64,000 bases of DNA from Phoma sp. XZ068 (taxonomy: Eukaryota; Ascomycota; Dothideomycetes; Pleosporales; Didymellaceae): NCBI GenBank assembly GCA_004835665.1, contig RBKR01000015.1, positions 1,284,486 through 1,348,485 on the forward strand. Direction: 5' to 3'. The first letter of the stretch is position 1. Each line of letters opens with the position of its first letter. The position numbers and the translations under genes were made by a program. Below, one piece after another: positions 48,550 to 58,300 of this stretch. Below the pieces are notes generated by a model, which did not search any database, was not told where the DNA came from, and saw nothing but the letters and a program-made list of their open reading frames with translations.

Positions 48550-50845
48550 TCTAGCTAGCCTAGCTATCTCCCTTATTAACTTAGTACCTATAAAGTAGTA
48601 ATAAAGAAGAGAGATAATACTAGAAAGGAAACTAAGGTCTATATAGTTATACGCCCTATATAAGGAAACCTTACCTATATATAGGATAAGTAGTAGCTTA
48701 CTACTATATATAGCTAAGCTTCTTATAGACCTAAGTAGGGGAGTACTTCTTATATAGGTTCTATATAGAAGTGTTTTAGTAAAGGAGCAGATATATATAA
48801 TAGTCTTTTATTTATATACTATTTTAACTATAGAGGTGTCTTAAAGCACTCTATAGCTAGTAGGATTTCTATTAGAATAAGCTACCTAAAGAACTATCTT
48901 AACACTAAGCACTATACCTAGATATAGTATCCTGTCTATCTATATAAATATATACTAGCTATTAAAGTAAGGCAGAAGTAATAAGAAAGGCAAGGGCAAG
49001 GTGCTCCTTACTTCTCTCTTCTAGTATTTAAGGCTAAACTAGTAAGAGTTACTATAGATAATAGCTAGTCTTTTAGGATAATTATATAGCCTTCCTTCTA
49101 ACGCTTTATTTACTTCCTATAGCCTAAGGCTGTAATAATAGGATATAATAAATTCTAGGCTATATTTAACTAACAGTACTAACTAGCTCTAGAATCTAGG
49201 CTTTATAACCTTAGTAAGGAAACTAAAGTCTCTATATTACTAGATACCTAGACTGCTACTAACTACCTAAGCTTCCTAGTAATTAAGGGGTACTATATTA
49301 ATAAGAGCTAGGAATATAAAGAGATCCTACTTAATTTTATTCTAATATATAGTAAATATACTAGTGCCTTTCTAGCAGCTTATATAAAATCTATACTTAT
49401 TATAGCTAGACTTTCTAAGAAGCTATTAGCTATAACTTATAATAATATAAGTAATAATATAGCTATAGTATAGGAGCTATAGTATAGTTTATAAGAGATA
49501 GGTATAATCTAGAGTATAAAGGAGAATACTATCCTCTACCTAGCTTATATTATTAATCTAGTTATATAGGATATTATCTAATATCTAGAATTAGCCCCTC
49601 CTAAGCAAGATAAGGGTAATAAGTAAGACCTGCTTTATAACTCTAAGAGCCTACTATCTATCCTAAACTTACTTTATAAGGTAAGTAGTATTTATTATAG
49701 TAGTTTATTATATACTAAGTACTAGTTAGCTATAAGCAATATACAAAGCTATTAATATATTACTATAATAATATAAGTATTTTCTTAACCTCTAGCGTTA
49801 GGCGCTAAGGCCCTTAGTAGTTATCTAGAATATTTAGATATAGTAGAATTCTATATTTAATATATATAAGTATATAGTTAAGCTGCAACTATTTATTAAT
49901 AAATAGTTAGAGCTAGAGATTAGTATAAGAGTAACTACCTAGCCTAGTAACAGTACTAATAAACCTAACTCTAGAGATTTTTAAAAACTTTAACTTAGCT
50001 CTAGTAAATAGTATTATATTAAGGCTATTACTTATATACTAGAGAACTTTAAAACTACTACTCTAGACCTTAGTAGTAGTATAGAGCCCTAGATCTAGGC
50101 TATTTAGTCTATATACTCTACTCTATTTAACTTTCTAAAGTTAATAATAATAGAACTAGGTAAAGAGTTAGATTATTAGAATCTAGAATAGCCTACTATA
50201 GTATAGTGTGCTGCTACTAAAGGTAGAGAAAAACTCTTAAAGTACTATATAAAGACTGCAGAGGAGCAGGGCTACCTTTTTAATATAGCTATAATTCTAG
50301 ATCTAATATAGAAACTTACTATATATAAGGTATATTTATTATAGTTATTTATTATAGTATATGTCTAATTAACTCTATAGAGTAACGCTTAAGAGTAGGA
50401 GTAGAAATATATTTATAAGTAATAGTTTCTTAACTATACTATATAGTATAGTAGAGAAAACTACTAACAGCTAACTCTAACTACACCCCTACTATCTATA
50501 TAATAGAGTATATAGTACTAGCAAGCTAGTAGTACTATAAGCAGCTTTTTAAGTAGCTTTATAAGTACCTAGAATTCTAAAAAAACTACTATACTTAATA
50601 AGGCTAATAACTACCTAGATATACTCTATATTAGAGCCCCTGTTAGAACCTTTAACTTACTATAATAGTAAAAAGATAATAGTAGTAAATTTAGGCACCT
50701 AAGCTAGGTTATAATAAATATCTTTATAATACTAATTACTTAAGTAGGGGTAGAATAAACCTTTAATATTATAAGGGAGGTTATTAGGGTAAAAAGGCAC
50801 TATCTTAAAGGTATAATAGTCTAGAAGATTATAATAGTTAAAGAT
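48550..50845 (+). pseudogene. hAT transposase relic
   Basis: Reading through RIP stops, the plus strand gives the order of a hAT transposase. A TIDNSQSF region and FQRFIYFL lie near 49050-49130. LLDTQTATNYLSFLVIKGYY lies near 49235-49300. Then come LLAITYNNISNNIA near 49425-49465 and LAYIINLVIQDII near 49545-49580. KYYIKTAEEQGYLFNIAIIL lies at about 50240-50300. The C-terminal dimerisation signature VE.TFNIIREVIRVKRHYLKG lies at about 50750-50810. Several catalytic acidic codons have become Asn, again fitting G-to-A RIP. Confidence 0.82.
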
Positions 50846-51234
50846 ATAATTATAAATAGGTATAGTAGTAACTATATCTATATATAATAACAAGAAGAGA
50901 GAAAAGAAGATAAAGAAAGTCTACCTAATAAGGGAGATAATATACTTAAGTTATCTATAACTACTACTATTCTCTATTAGTGTCTAACTTTAGTGCCTAC
51001 TAAACCTTCTAAGATTATCTAGGTAGAAGAAGTAGTAGAGTCTATAATACTATTATATAAAACTTAGTAGCAAAGGCAGTAGCCTAGGTAATACTATAAT
51101 AATTAGCTATAATAATTTAGTACTACTTAGTATATTAAATATTAATTATAGAAAACTATAACTATGCTTTATATATTATAATAAGCACTCTATAATAATT
51201 TACTATAAGTAAATAATTTAAGCCCTAGATCTAT

Positions 51235-51440
51235 ATAGTAACCCTACCTAACCTATATATAACCTTAACCTAAATACTCTACTTAACTATATCTAGGTTA
51301 TATAGTACCTAAACTCTACCTTACCTAAGTTATAGGGTACCTCTACCTAATAAAGATAGGTAGAGTATATAAGGTAACCTAACTCTACCTTACCTATTAA
51401 TTATATAAATATACCTAACCTTACCTAACCTTGCCTATTT
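51235..51440. repeat. Right subterminal minisatellite of the hAT element (inverted)
   Basis: Repeats of CCTAACC/ACTCTACCTTACCTAA type, in the opposite orientation to 45585-45830, end just inside the right terminal inverted repeat. Confidence 0.75.
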
Positions 51441-51449
51441 GCTAGTCTA

Positions 51450-51457
51450 TAGTAATC
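51450..51457. repeat. hAT target-site duplication, right copy
   Basis: TAGTAATC, identical to 45568-45575. Confidence 0.88.
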
Positions 51458-52260
51458 TAGAAGTTATTAGGCCTTAGTTTAACTTTATATATAATATTAA
51501 GGCTAAGTATAGTATTCTAGATAAAGATATTTATAACTTTAATAAGACTAGCTTTACTATAGGTATTAGAAATTATATTAAAGTAGTTACTATATTAGAG
51601 TAATATACTAAGCCTATTAGGTTATAATAAGGGGACTATAAGTAAGTAACTTTTATTACTATAATTAATATAATAGGCTAGGTAATTTACTCTACTTTAT
51701 TATTAAAGTAAGAAACTATAATATATTCTAGTACTCTAATTTAAAACTCTAATAGTATATTAGAGTTAGTAAAAATAGCTAGACTATAAATAATCTTAGT
51801 ATAGCTTAGTTAAAGTACTTTATTAAGTAGATTAAGGGCTAGAGAGTAGGTAGCTATATACTACTAATAATTAATAGCTATAAAGGCTATAAGTTACTTA
51901 CTTTCTAGAATTTTTATAAAGAGAATAAAATAATTACTTTATATATACCTTTATACTTATTATATATTCTATAGCTACTTAATATAGGCTATTTTCCCCT
52001 TTTAAAGTAAGAGTATAATAAAGAGATTAAAGTCTTTATAATAGACTATATTAGCTAAATTAATAAGAAGGCCTTTATTATAATATTTATAAAGGTTTTT
52101 AAAAAAGTATTCTTAAAAGTATATATTATATTAAGCTTTAAAGTAACTAGCTTAGTACCTAATAACTTATTAGTAGTACTATTAAAGCTTAATATTAAGC
52201 TTTAGATACTAATACTACTTTTAATCTAGATAAGTAGACTAACTATTTCTATAGTTAATT
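51458..52260 (+). pseudogene. Pogo/Fot1-type transposase relic, DDE catalytic part
   Basis: It continues the frame broken at 45567: LEVIRP.FNFIYNIKAKYS, then ILDKDIYNFNKTSFTIG (the FDETGF motif with D/E changed), then VTFITIINIIG. The second catalytic region reads YILLIINSYKGYK (LLILDGHESH in active enzymes), followed by ENKIITLYIPLYLLYILQLL and LNIGYF (PHSSHLLQPLDVGCF). The changes Asp to Asn, His to Tyr and Cys to Tyr are the RIP signature. No terminal inverted repeat was located. Confidence 0.82.
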
Positions 52261-52890
52261 TAAAGTTATAAATTTATTAGAGACTAGAGCTATAGAATTA
52301 GTATAAATATCTTATTATAGTATATAATTAGTTTCTCTACTAACTATAGTTATTTTATAATAATAGATTTTATCTACTTTAAACTTAGATATATAGTTTA
52401 TAATACTAACCTATACTATTTATATAAGTTATAGTAATATTAGCTATATAATAAATAAAGATAGAGTTTTATATTTATAGTTAGAGTTATACTAGTATAT
52501 AGATATAACTATATAGTATTTATATAGTAGAACCTAAATACTATAACTAATCTAAGAAGGCTACTTATTAACTATAAAATATAAACTATAAAATAACTTA
52601 TAATAGTATACTATATACCTAATAGGTTATCTAGCTAGCTATCTAGTAGTTTATACTATCTAGCAGATATCCTAGAATATTCTATTAGCTATATCCTAAT
52701 ATTTCTACTAGATATTCTAATATTCTTTACTAGATAGTCTAATAGCTATCTACTAAATATCTACTAGATATCTAGTAAATATTTTAAAAAAATCTACTAG
52801 ATATCTAGTAAATATTTTAAAAAAATCTACTATATATTTAGTAGAGAATCTACTCTACTTTCTATTCTCTTTCTACTAGAATTACCTACC
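52261..52890. repeat. RIP-mutated spacer with 33-bp tandem repeat
   Basis: TA-rich DNA ends the RIP block. Between 52759 and about 52835 a 33-bp unit (starting ATCTACTAGATATCTAGTAA) is repeated about 2.3 times. TCTACTAGATATCTAG-like words also recur from 52640. No gene. Confidence 0.65.
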
Positions 52891-52899
52891 TTACTTAGA

Positions 52900-53309
52900 T
52901 TCTAGGAGGCTGCTTTTTCTCCTACTTTCCTAACCCAGATGGGTAGGCCAACCATTCCAATGGTTGATTTAGGGGTACGGATTTGTTAGGGACCAGGGCT
53001 ACAGATTTGCCGCGGATATCTTATCATGGGTACGGTTGGTTTTTCTCCCAACTACGGTCGTTCTGCAACAACAGATTGGATCTGCTTCAAACTTGGACAT
53101 ATGTTTTGCGACAATAACCCGCATTACCTGTGCAAGTTGTAGCGAAATCGGCTTTGTAAATCATGGGGGTAGGGTTTAATGTTGTGGTTAGGGTTGCGCT
53201 AGCGCGCGGACAACAACTGCATCAACACAGCAGAACATCAACACTGTAAACACCAACGCAAGAAAGTAACACACTAAATGCACAGCACAGAGCAATTGAT
53301 TACAGCACA
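52900..53309. other. GC-normal spacer between RIP block and subtelomeric genes
   Basis: The switch from TA-rich to normal composition is sharp at about 52900-52930. A short inverted repeat CAACCATT-CC-AATGGTTG lies at 52949-52966. No gene was recognised. It is the 3' flank of the 597-aa gene. Confidence 0.5.
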
Positions 53310-55103
53310 CTATGTGCCTGCAAAAGGCTTACAGAGCTCGATCAAGGTAAGCTGGCGCATTGCACGGGCGGCCGCAGGGCTGTTTGTAGTCCTTTGGGAG
53401 GGCGCAGGCTTGACGCTGTGGTTGTCACCATCTTCGCCGTCTTCCAGCTCGCTGTCTTCAATCTCCTCCACTTGCGTCGCTGATGTCGGCGTGTTTGCCT
53501 CGATCGACAGCGTTGCCTTCTCGCTGATGGATCCGCCAGAGATGCCTTCTGAGCCTAGCCAGGCGTCCAAGGCCATGCTTGCTTTGTGGGCCACCGGATT
53601 CGCCTTCGCAACCAACGTGAGCCAGATGTGCCAGAAGGGGATGCGGAGATCGTTCTCGACCCACGAGTTGGAGATGATGTCGTGCGGCATCAGGCAGAGC
53701 ATACCCCAGCCAAGCTGCTTGGCTGCTTCGTACCAGCGGAGCGCTTGGTGCAGCCGCTTCTTGAATCGCTGACGCTGCTGACGCCCCGACGTAGCGGTGA
53801 CGGACAGCAGCAGGGCGTCCATGGCCTCGGAGCTGACTTTGCCCCTGCCGCCTCGGTTCTTGGCATCCCTGCTGCGGGCGACGTCTTGCTCCTTGATCTG
53901 GTCCATCCTCTCGGTGTACGCCTTGCCGAGGAAAGCCATGGCCCAGCGGTACTTGATATGGATGATATCCAGCTCCTGCTCGTAGCGATCGCACAGGCTC
54001 CAGGCGGAGGCGAGCGCGCTCTTCGGCACCGTCGAGGCACTGCTCTTCTGCGACAGCGACCAGCGGGTGCGCGAGGAAGCGGGCGGGCGATCCTCCACGG
54101 ACTCCTGCGCAAAGGGTGAACCTTGTGTGCGCCAGCTCCGCAGAAAGGCAGCCGCAGAGGCCTGGGAGGTATTATTGCCGATGGAGCGGGCCTTGTCGAG
54201 CATGCCAGAAGCTGTCAGGTAAGGCGCTGGGGCACTGCTGTACAGGTTGTCGCCATCATCGACCGGCTGCTTGAGGATCCAAGAGATGAACGGCTCATCC
54301 TGCCGCGAGATGGAGGCATAGGCACCGTGTTCCCTGCGAGACGCTGAGTCGGGCGGCGGTACCAACCCAAGGTCCTGTTTCTTCTGCGCTCGTATGAGCT
54401 CCAGCTTCCTGGCGCGCTCCCGCTCAGCACGGCGGTTTTTGTTAGAGACGCTTGTGATCTGGGCGGGTTCCTCCTGTCCAACCTGTCCATGGACGGGCTC
54501 TTTGGGGTCCTCGGCCGCCTCGGGTTCGCAGGGCGGCGCAAGCTGCTCAGGTTCCTCCGCTTCGTCCTCTGCTTCCAGCGGCGTCGCAGGGCTGGGAGGC
54601 TCGGTGGCTTGTCGGAGGCGCTTCAACGGCCGCGCTGAGCTGGATGCAGCAGCACGCTTTGTCGACGGTGGTGGGGAATCGCGGGGCCGCTGCGCTGAAG
54701 GGGGTTCCTTCTGGAAGCCGTCGCTCGGGCTGCTGGCAAGATCCTGCGCTGCAGAGACCAGCCGGGCCCAAGCATCAGCAGGCAGCGCGTCCTCGTCGAG
54801 CGTCTCCTTCAACAGCCATATCGCCGACAGCGCGGAGTGGGCGACAAAGACAGGCTTGCAGACACTCGTCTCGGCCGGAATCAGCCAGCCTGCGCTGTGC
54901 GGGCGCAATAGAGCATCACGCTGCGAGTCCGAGACAGTGGCCTTGTTCCAAAACAGCTTTCGGTAGTCCAGGTTCGGCGGGTCGTATGCGAGCCTGTGGG
55001 CAAAGCTCGACTCGCTGGCTAGCGGGAAGCTCCGGGGCCCGCCATCGAATTGCTCGGCGGCATCTTCCAACGCGGAGATCCAGGGTAGATTAGATGGTGA
55101 CAT
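53310..55103 (-). CDS. Uncharacterised 597-aa protein divergent from the telomere-linked helicase
   Basis: A single uninterrupted frame from the ATG at 55103. I do not recognise a family. Residues 1-115 are a mixed helical region (LDYRKLFWNKATVSDSQRDA). A Pro/Ser-rich part with a possible nuclear signal (RPLKRLRQ) and an acidic stretch follow (about 125-205), then a basic helix NKNRRAERERARKLELIRAQ (about 219-240). The C-terminal half looks folded, with RYEQELDIIHIKYRWAMAFLG near 370 and LGWGMLCLMPHDIISNSWVEN near 460. It ends with an acidic linker. It starts 213 bp from the helicase ATG on the opposite strand, so the two likely share a promoter and may form one telomere-associated unit. GC content is high, with no RIP and no introns. 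Confidence 0.8.
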   Translation of the reverse strand: MSPSNLPWISALEDAAEQFDGGPRSFPLASESSFAHRLAYDPPNLDYRKLFWNKATVSDSQRDALLRPHSAGWLIPAETSVCKPVFVAHSALSAIWLLKETLDEDALPADAWARLVSAAQDLASSPSDGFQKEPPSAQRPRDSPPPSTKRAAASSSARPLKRLRQATEPPSPATPLEAEDEAEEPEQLAPPCEPEAAEDPKEPVHGQVGQEEPAQITSVSNKNRRAERERARKLELIRAQKKQDLGLVPPPDSASRREHGAYASISRQDEPFISWILKQPVDDGDNLYSSAPAPYLTASGMLDKARSIGNNTSQASAAAFLRSWRTQGSPFAQESVEDRPPASSRTRWSLSQKSSASTVPKSALASAWSLCDRYEQELDIIHIKYRWAMAFLGKAYTERMDQIKEQDVARSRDAKNRGGRGKVSSEAMDALLLSVTATSGRQQRQRFKKRLHQALRWYEAAKQLGWGMLCLMPHDIISNSWVENDLRIPFWHIWLTLVAKANPVAHKASMALDAWLGSEGISGGSISEKATLSIEANTPTSATQVEEIEDSELEDGEDGDNHSVKPAPSQRTTNSPAAARAMRQLTLIELCKPFAGT

Positions 55104-55316
55104 AACTGTTTGTTTGTTGATGTAGGAGATACGGCGGAAGAAGAAGGATGTTCGTTGGGTTCAGCCCCTGACCAGGGTAACGGACCGAACGGAGATCAGC
55201 CCGTACAACATGAGCGGGCGCACAAGCTGGGGTGCGAAACTCAACATAATTCAGAGATAAGAGCAGTCGCCTCAAGGAAAAAAAACACACACAGAGGCTC
55301 GCAGAGGACCGCTAAC

Positions 55317-58300
55317 ATGTCAGAAGCCACCGTTGAGCATCAGTACTTTGAGCACTTGGCTGAGTACCAGGTAGCAGTGTGCAAGGAGTGCCGGTACGCA
55401 GTATGGCCGGACCAGATCGAGAGCCACTTGCAGAAGCAACACAAGAGGCCGCCAAAAAACGTTAGAGCTGTAGGGGATGCCGTCCGTCAGTGGGCGGGCT
55501 TGCTACAGTACCCCAGCGAGTGGACGGTACCAGACAACAACGTGCAGCCCATCCCCCAGCTGCCAGTATACGACGACGGCTTGCTGTGCCAACTTGAGCC
55601 CGAAAAATGCCGGCACATTGCAAGAACCATCGACTCGATCAAAAAGCACTGGCGCAAAGACCACAACGGCTGGTCGCTGGGAAAAAGGCAAGGACGCCCC
55701 AGCCGAACTCGGGCAGGGGCGTTGCAAGCCCAGATGGAAGACGGCTGCAAGCGCGTACACTGCCAGCGACTTTTCGGCAGCCGGCACGGATCACAGTACT
55801 TCGAGGTGCGTCACAACCCAGACAGCGGTCCGCAACCCGTCCCCACAGAGGGCGAGGCGGCGTGGGCGCGCGTGGGCGAGGAGATGGCCAAGACGTGGGC
55901 CAACGTCGAGGACCGGGCGAAGACAACGATCGAAGACGGGGAGAAGGACGAGGCGGCCCCATGGCTGGAGCGGACTGGGTGGCTGCCGTACTTGAACAAA
56001 CTGGATCGTCCCGAATTGCTGGCGAGCATTGAGGAGCCCAACATAGACCCGGAGAAGGACGAGGAACCCGTCGAGGCTGCAATTTGGAACGCCATGGACG
56101 GACTGGCCCGCGTGAGCCAGGCGTCGGTCATCGAACGGACGGGCATATTCGTGCGTATGGAGGCGATCCGGACAGAGAAGCATCAGACCAGGTACACGCC
56201 GCTGCAGGCGTACATGGACGACAAGTCGATCAAAGAGCGATCACGCCCGTGGAAGCAGATACTGATGTTTTTTGCACGGACGCAGAGGGAGCACCGTTGG
56301 AAGAGCCCCAAGTACCGCTTCACACAGCAGCAGCGCGAGGCGTGGGAGGCATTGATCGAGCAGGCAGAGAGAGACGTAGGTGGGGTAGAGATGGGGGTAG
56401 CCGACGAGGACCAGAACGAGGACGGGGAGGACGAGGAGGACGAGATGATGATCGATGAGCTGGACGACGAGCAGGACCCGTCCGAACGCGACAATGAGCC
56501 CGAGCACGCGAAGCTGGGGCCGGTCGAAAAAGCGTGCTTGGACTTTTGCATGGCGCTGCTCAAACAGACCATCCGCCGCAAGGAGTACGACTGCGCGCTG
56601 GTGTGCGCGTTGGCTGTGCTTGGCGTCAAGGAGGACGGTTGGAAGGGCCCCGAGCTGTACCCGCCGATCTTGTCGTCCGTGATCAAAATCACCCGTTTCA
56701 TGGTCGTGCAGCACGCACTGGAGCTGTCCGAGCCGTTTGAAGAGGAGGTGTTCGACGACGACAGCGCGTACGGGGGGAGCGACAGCGGCAGCAGTCCCCC
56801 CAGCCCGCGTCGACCAAAAGGCTGCTTGGAGTTTGTGCAGCAGATGATGGACAGCTTCATGGTGCGAGGCAGCCACAGCCCGATGCAGTGGATGCTCGAC
56901 TTACGCACGTACGGGCTGAAGGTGCACTACAACACCACGTCGCGTGGCCACGTCGAGTGGATGGGGAAGGATGAGCTGCTGTACAAGAACTTGCACTTCA
57001 CCATGGCCCAGTTCCGCGGGATGGTGCACGGTATGCAGGCGGAGGCTAAGCGGCTACTGGTGGAGGAGTTGCTGTTTTGCGGCAAGCAGACAGCAGGCCA
57101 AGTGCCCCAGATCCCGTGGGAGCAGCTGCGCGACAACCCGACCGATGAGCGGCCAGGGTGGAACTTTTTGAAAGACCACCGCACGCGCATGCCCGTAGAT
57201 GGGGAGAAGTGGTTGTTTGAGCGCGCGGGGCAGGACGCCAACGTCAGGGAAAGGTTCATCAAGCCAGGAAGCCGTTCAGGCATCGACCGGAAAGAGGTGG
57301 AGCGGTACATGGATCGAGTGATTGCGTTTCGAGAGAAGCTGGCCGCGTTGGTGCACATGGCAGAAGGGCAACCCGCAAGGTGGCCAGAGCTGGGCAGCGT
57401 TCGACACAGCAACACCATCAAGGGGGGCCACCGAAACATTTTCATCGAGGACGGCATGGTCGCGTTCGTTACGCGGTATCACAAAGGGTATGCCGTGAGC
57501 GGCGATGTCAAGATCATCCACCGGTACTTGCCGCGCGAGGTGGGCGAGCTGGTGGTGTATTACATGTGGTTGGTGTTGCCGTTCCAGCAGCGGTTGGAGG
57601 CGATGGTGTGGGAGAAGGAGGCGATATCATCGCACATGTGGCCAGCCGACCCCAGCGGACGGAAGTGGACAAGCGACCGATTTCGGGAAATATTGAAGCG
57701 TGAAAGCAGAGTAGGTTTAAAGCAAGAGTTGACGATTGCAGCATACCGTGAGATTGCCATCGGCATCAGCCGGAGGTTTTTGCGGCCATCGTCGGCATTT
57801 CGAGCAGAGGAGGCAGAGGAGAACGAGGAGTGGAACGAGGAGAATATGCTCGCCACCATCCAGGACGAGCAGGCCGGCCACAGCGCGCACGTAGCCGGCA
57901 TGGTATACGCGCGCGGGATCATGGAGATGGCAGGCGTCACAGCAGACAGGCGGCAGTTGTTCCGCAACTCGAGCACCGATTGGCACCGGTTTTTGGGTTT
58001 CCAGTCCGCCGTAGACGCAGTGGCAGACGTCAAGAAGCGGAAGAAGGCGCCGTTCGAGAGCGAGGCGGACGAGGCAAGGATAGAGAGGCTGGAGCGGCTG
58101 AGGAAGATGGACCCGGCAGCGCAACTCCAGCGAATGAAGGGCAAGAAAGCAAAGTTCAGAGGCGTGCAGAAGGAGGCCATCGAGGCGATCATTGCCGGCG
58201 AGAGCCCCGTCGTGGCCGTGATGCCGACTGGCGCAGGCAAGAGCATGTTGTTTATGTTGCCGGGGTGGGCAGAGCAAGGTGGAACGACGGTCGTCGTCGT

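Larger units (their letters stand above)
45576..51449 (+). mobile_element. RIP-mutated hAT transposon, 5874 bp, nested in Pogo
   Basis: The element starts TAGACTAGC and ends GCTAGTCTA, perfect 9-bp terminal inverted repeats, and is bracketed by the 8-bp duplication TAGTAATC. Inside each end lie inverted clusters of GGTTAGGTAGAGTT-type repeats. The transposase relic lies on the plus strand in the right half, and a second possible ORF lies in the left half. At 5.9 kb it is larger than typical fungal hATs (about 3 kb). RIP has destroyed all coding capacity. Confidence 0.87.

Noticed and set aside
53278..54966. Several plus-strand ORFs of 140-190 aa
   Set aside because: They lie antisense to the 597-aa gene and mirror its GC-rich codons.
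55110..55316. 69-residue extension of the helicase
   Set aside because: It would start 7 bp from the divergent gene's ATG and has low-complexity content; the ATG at 55317 precedes the zinc finger.
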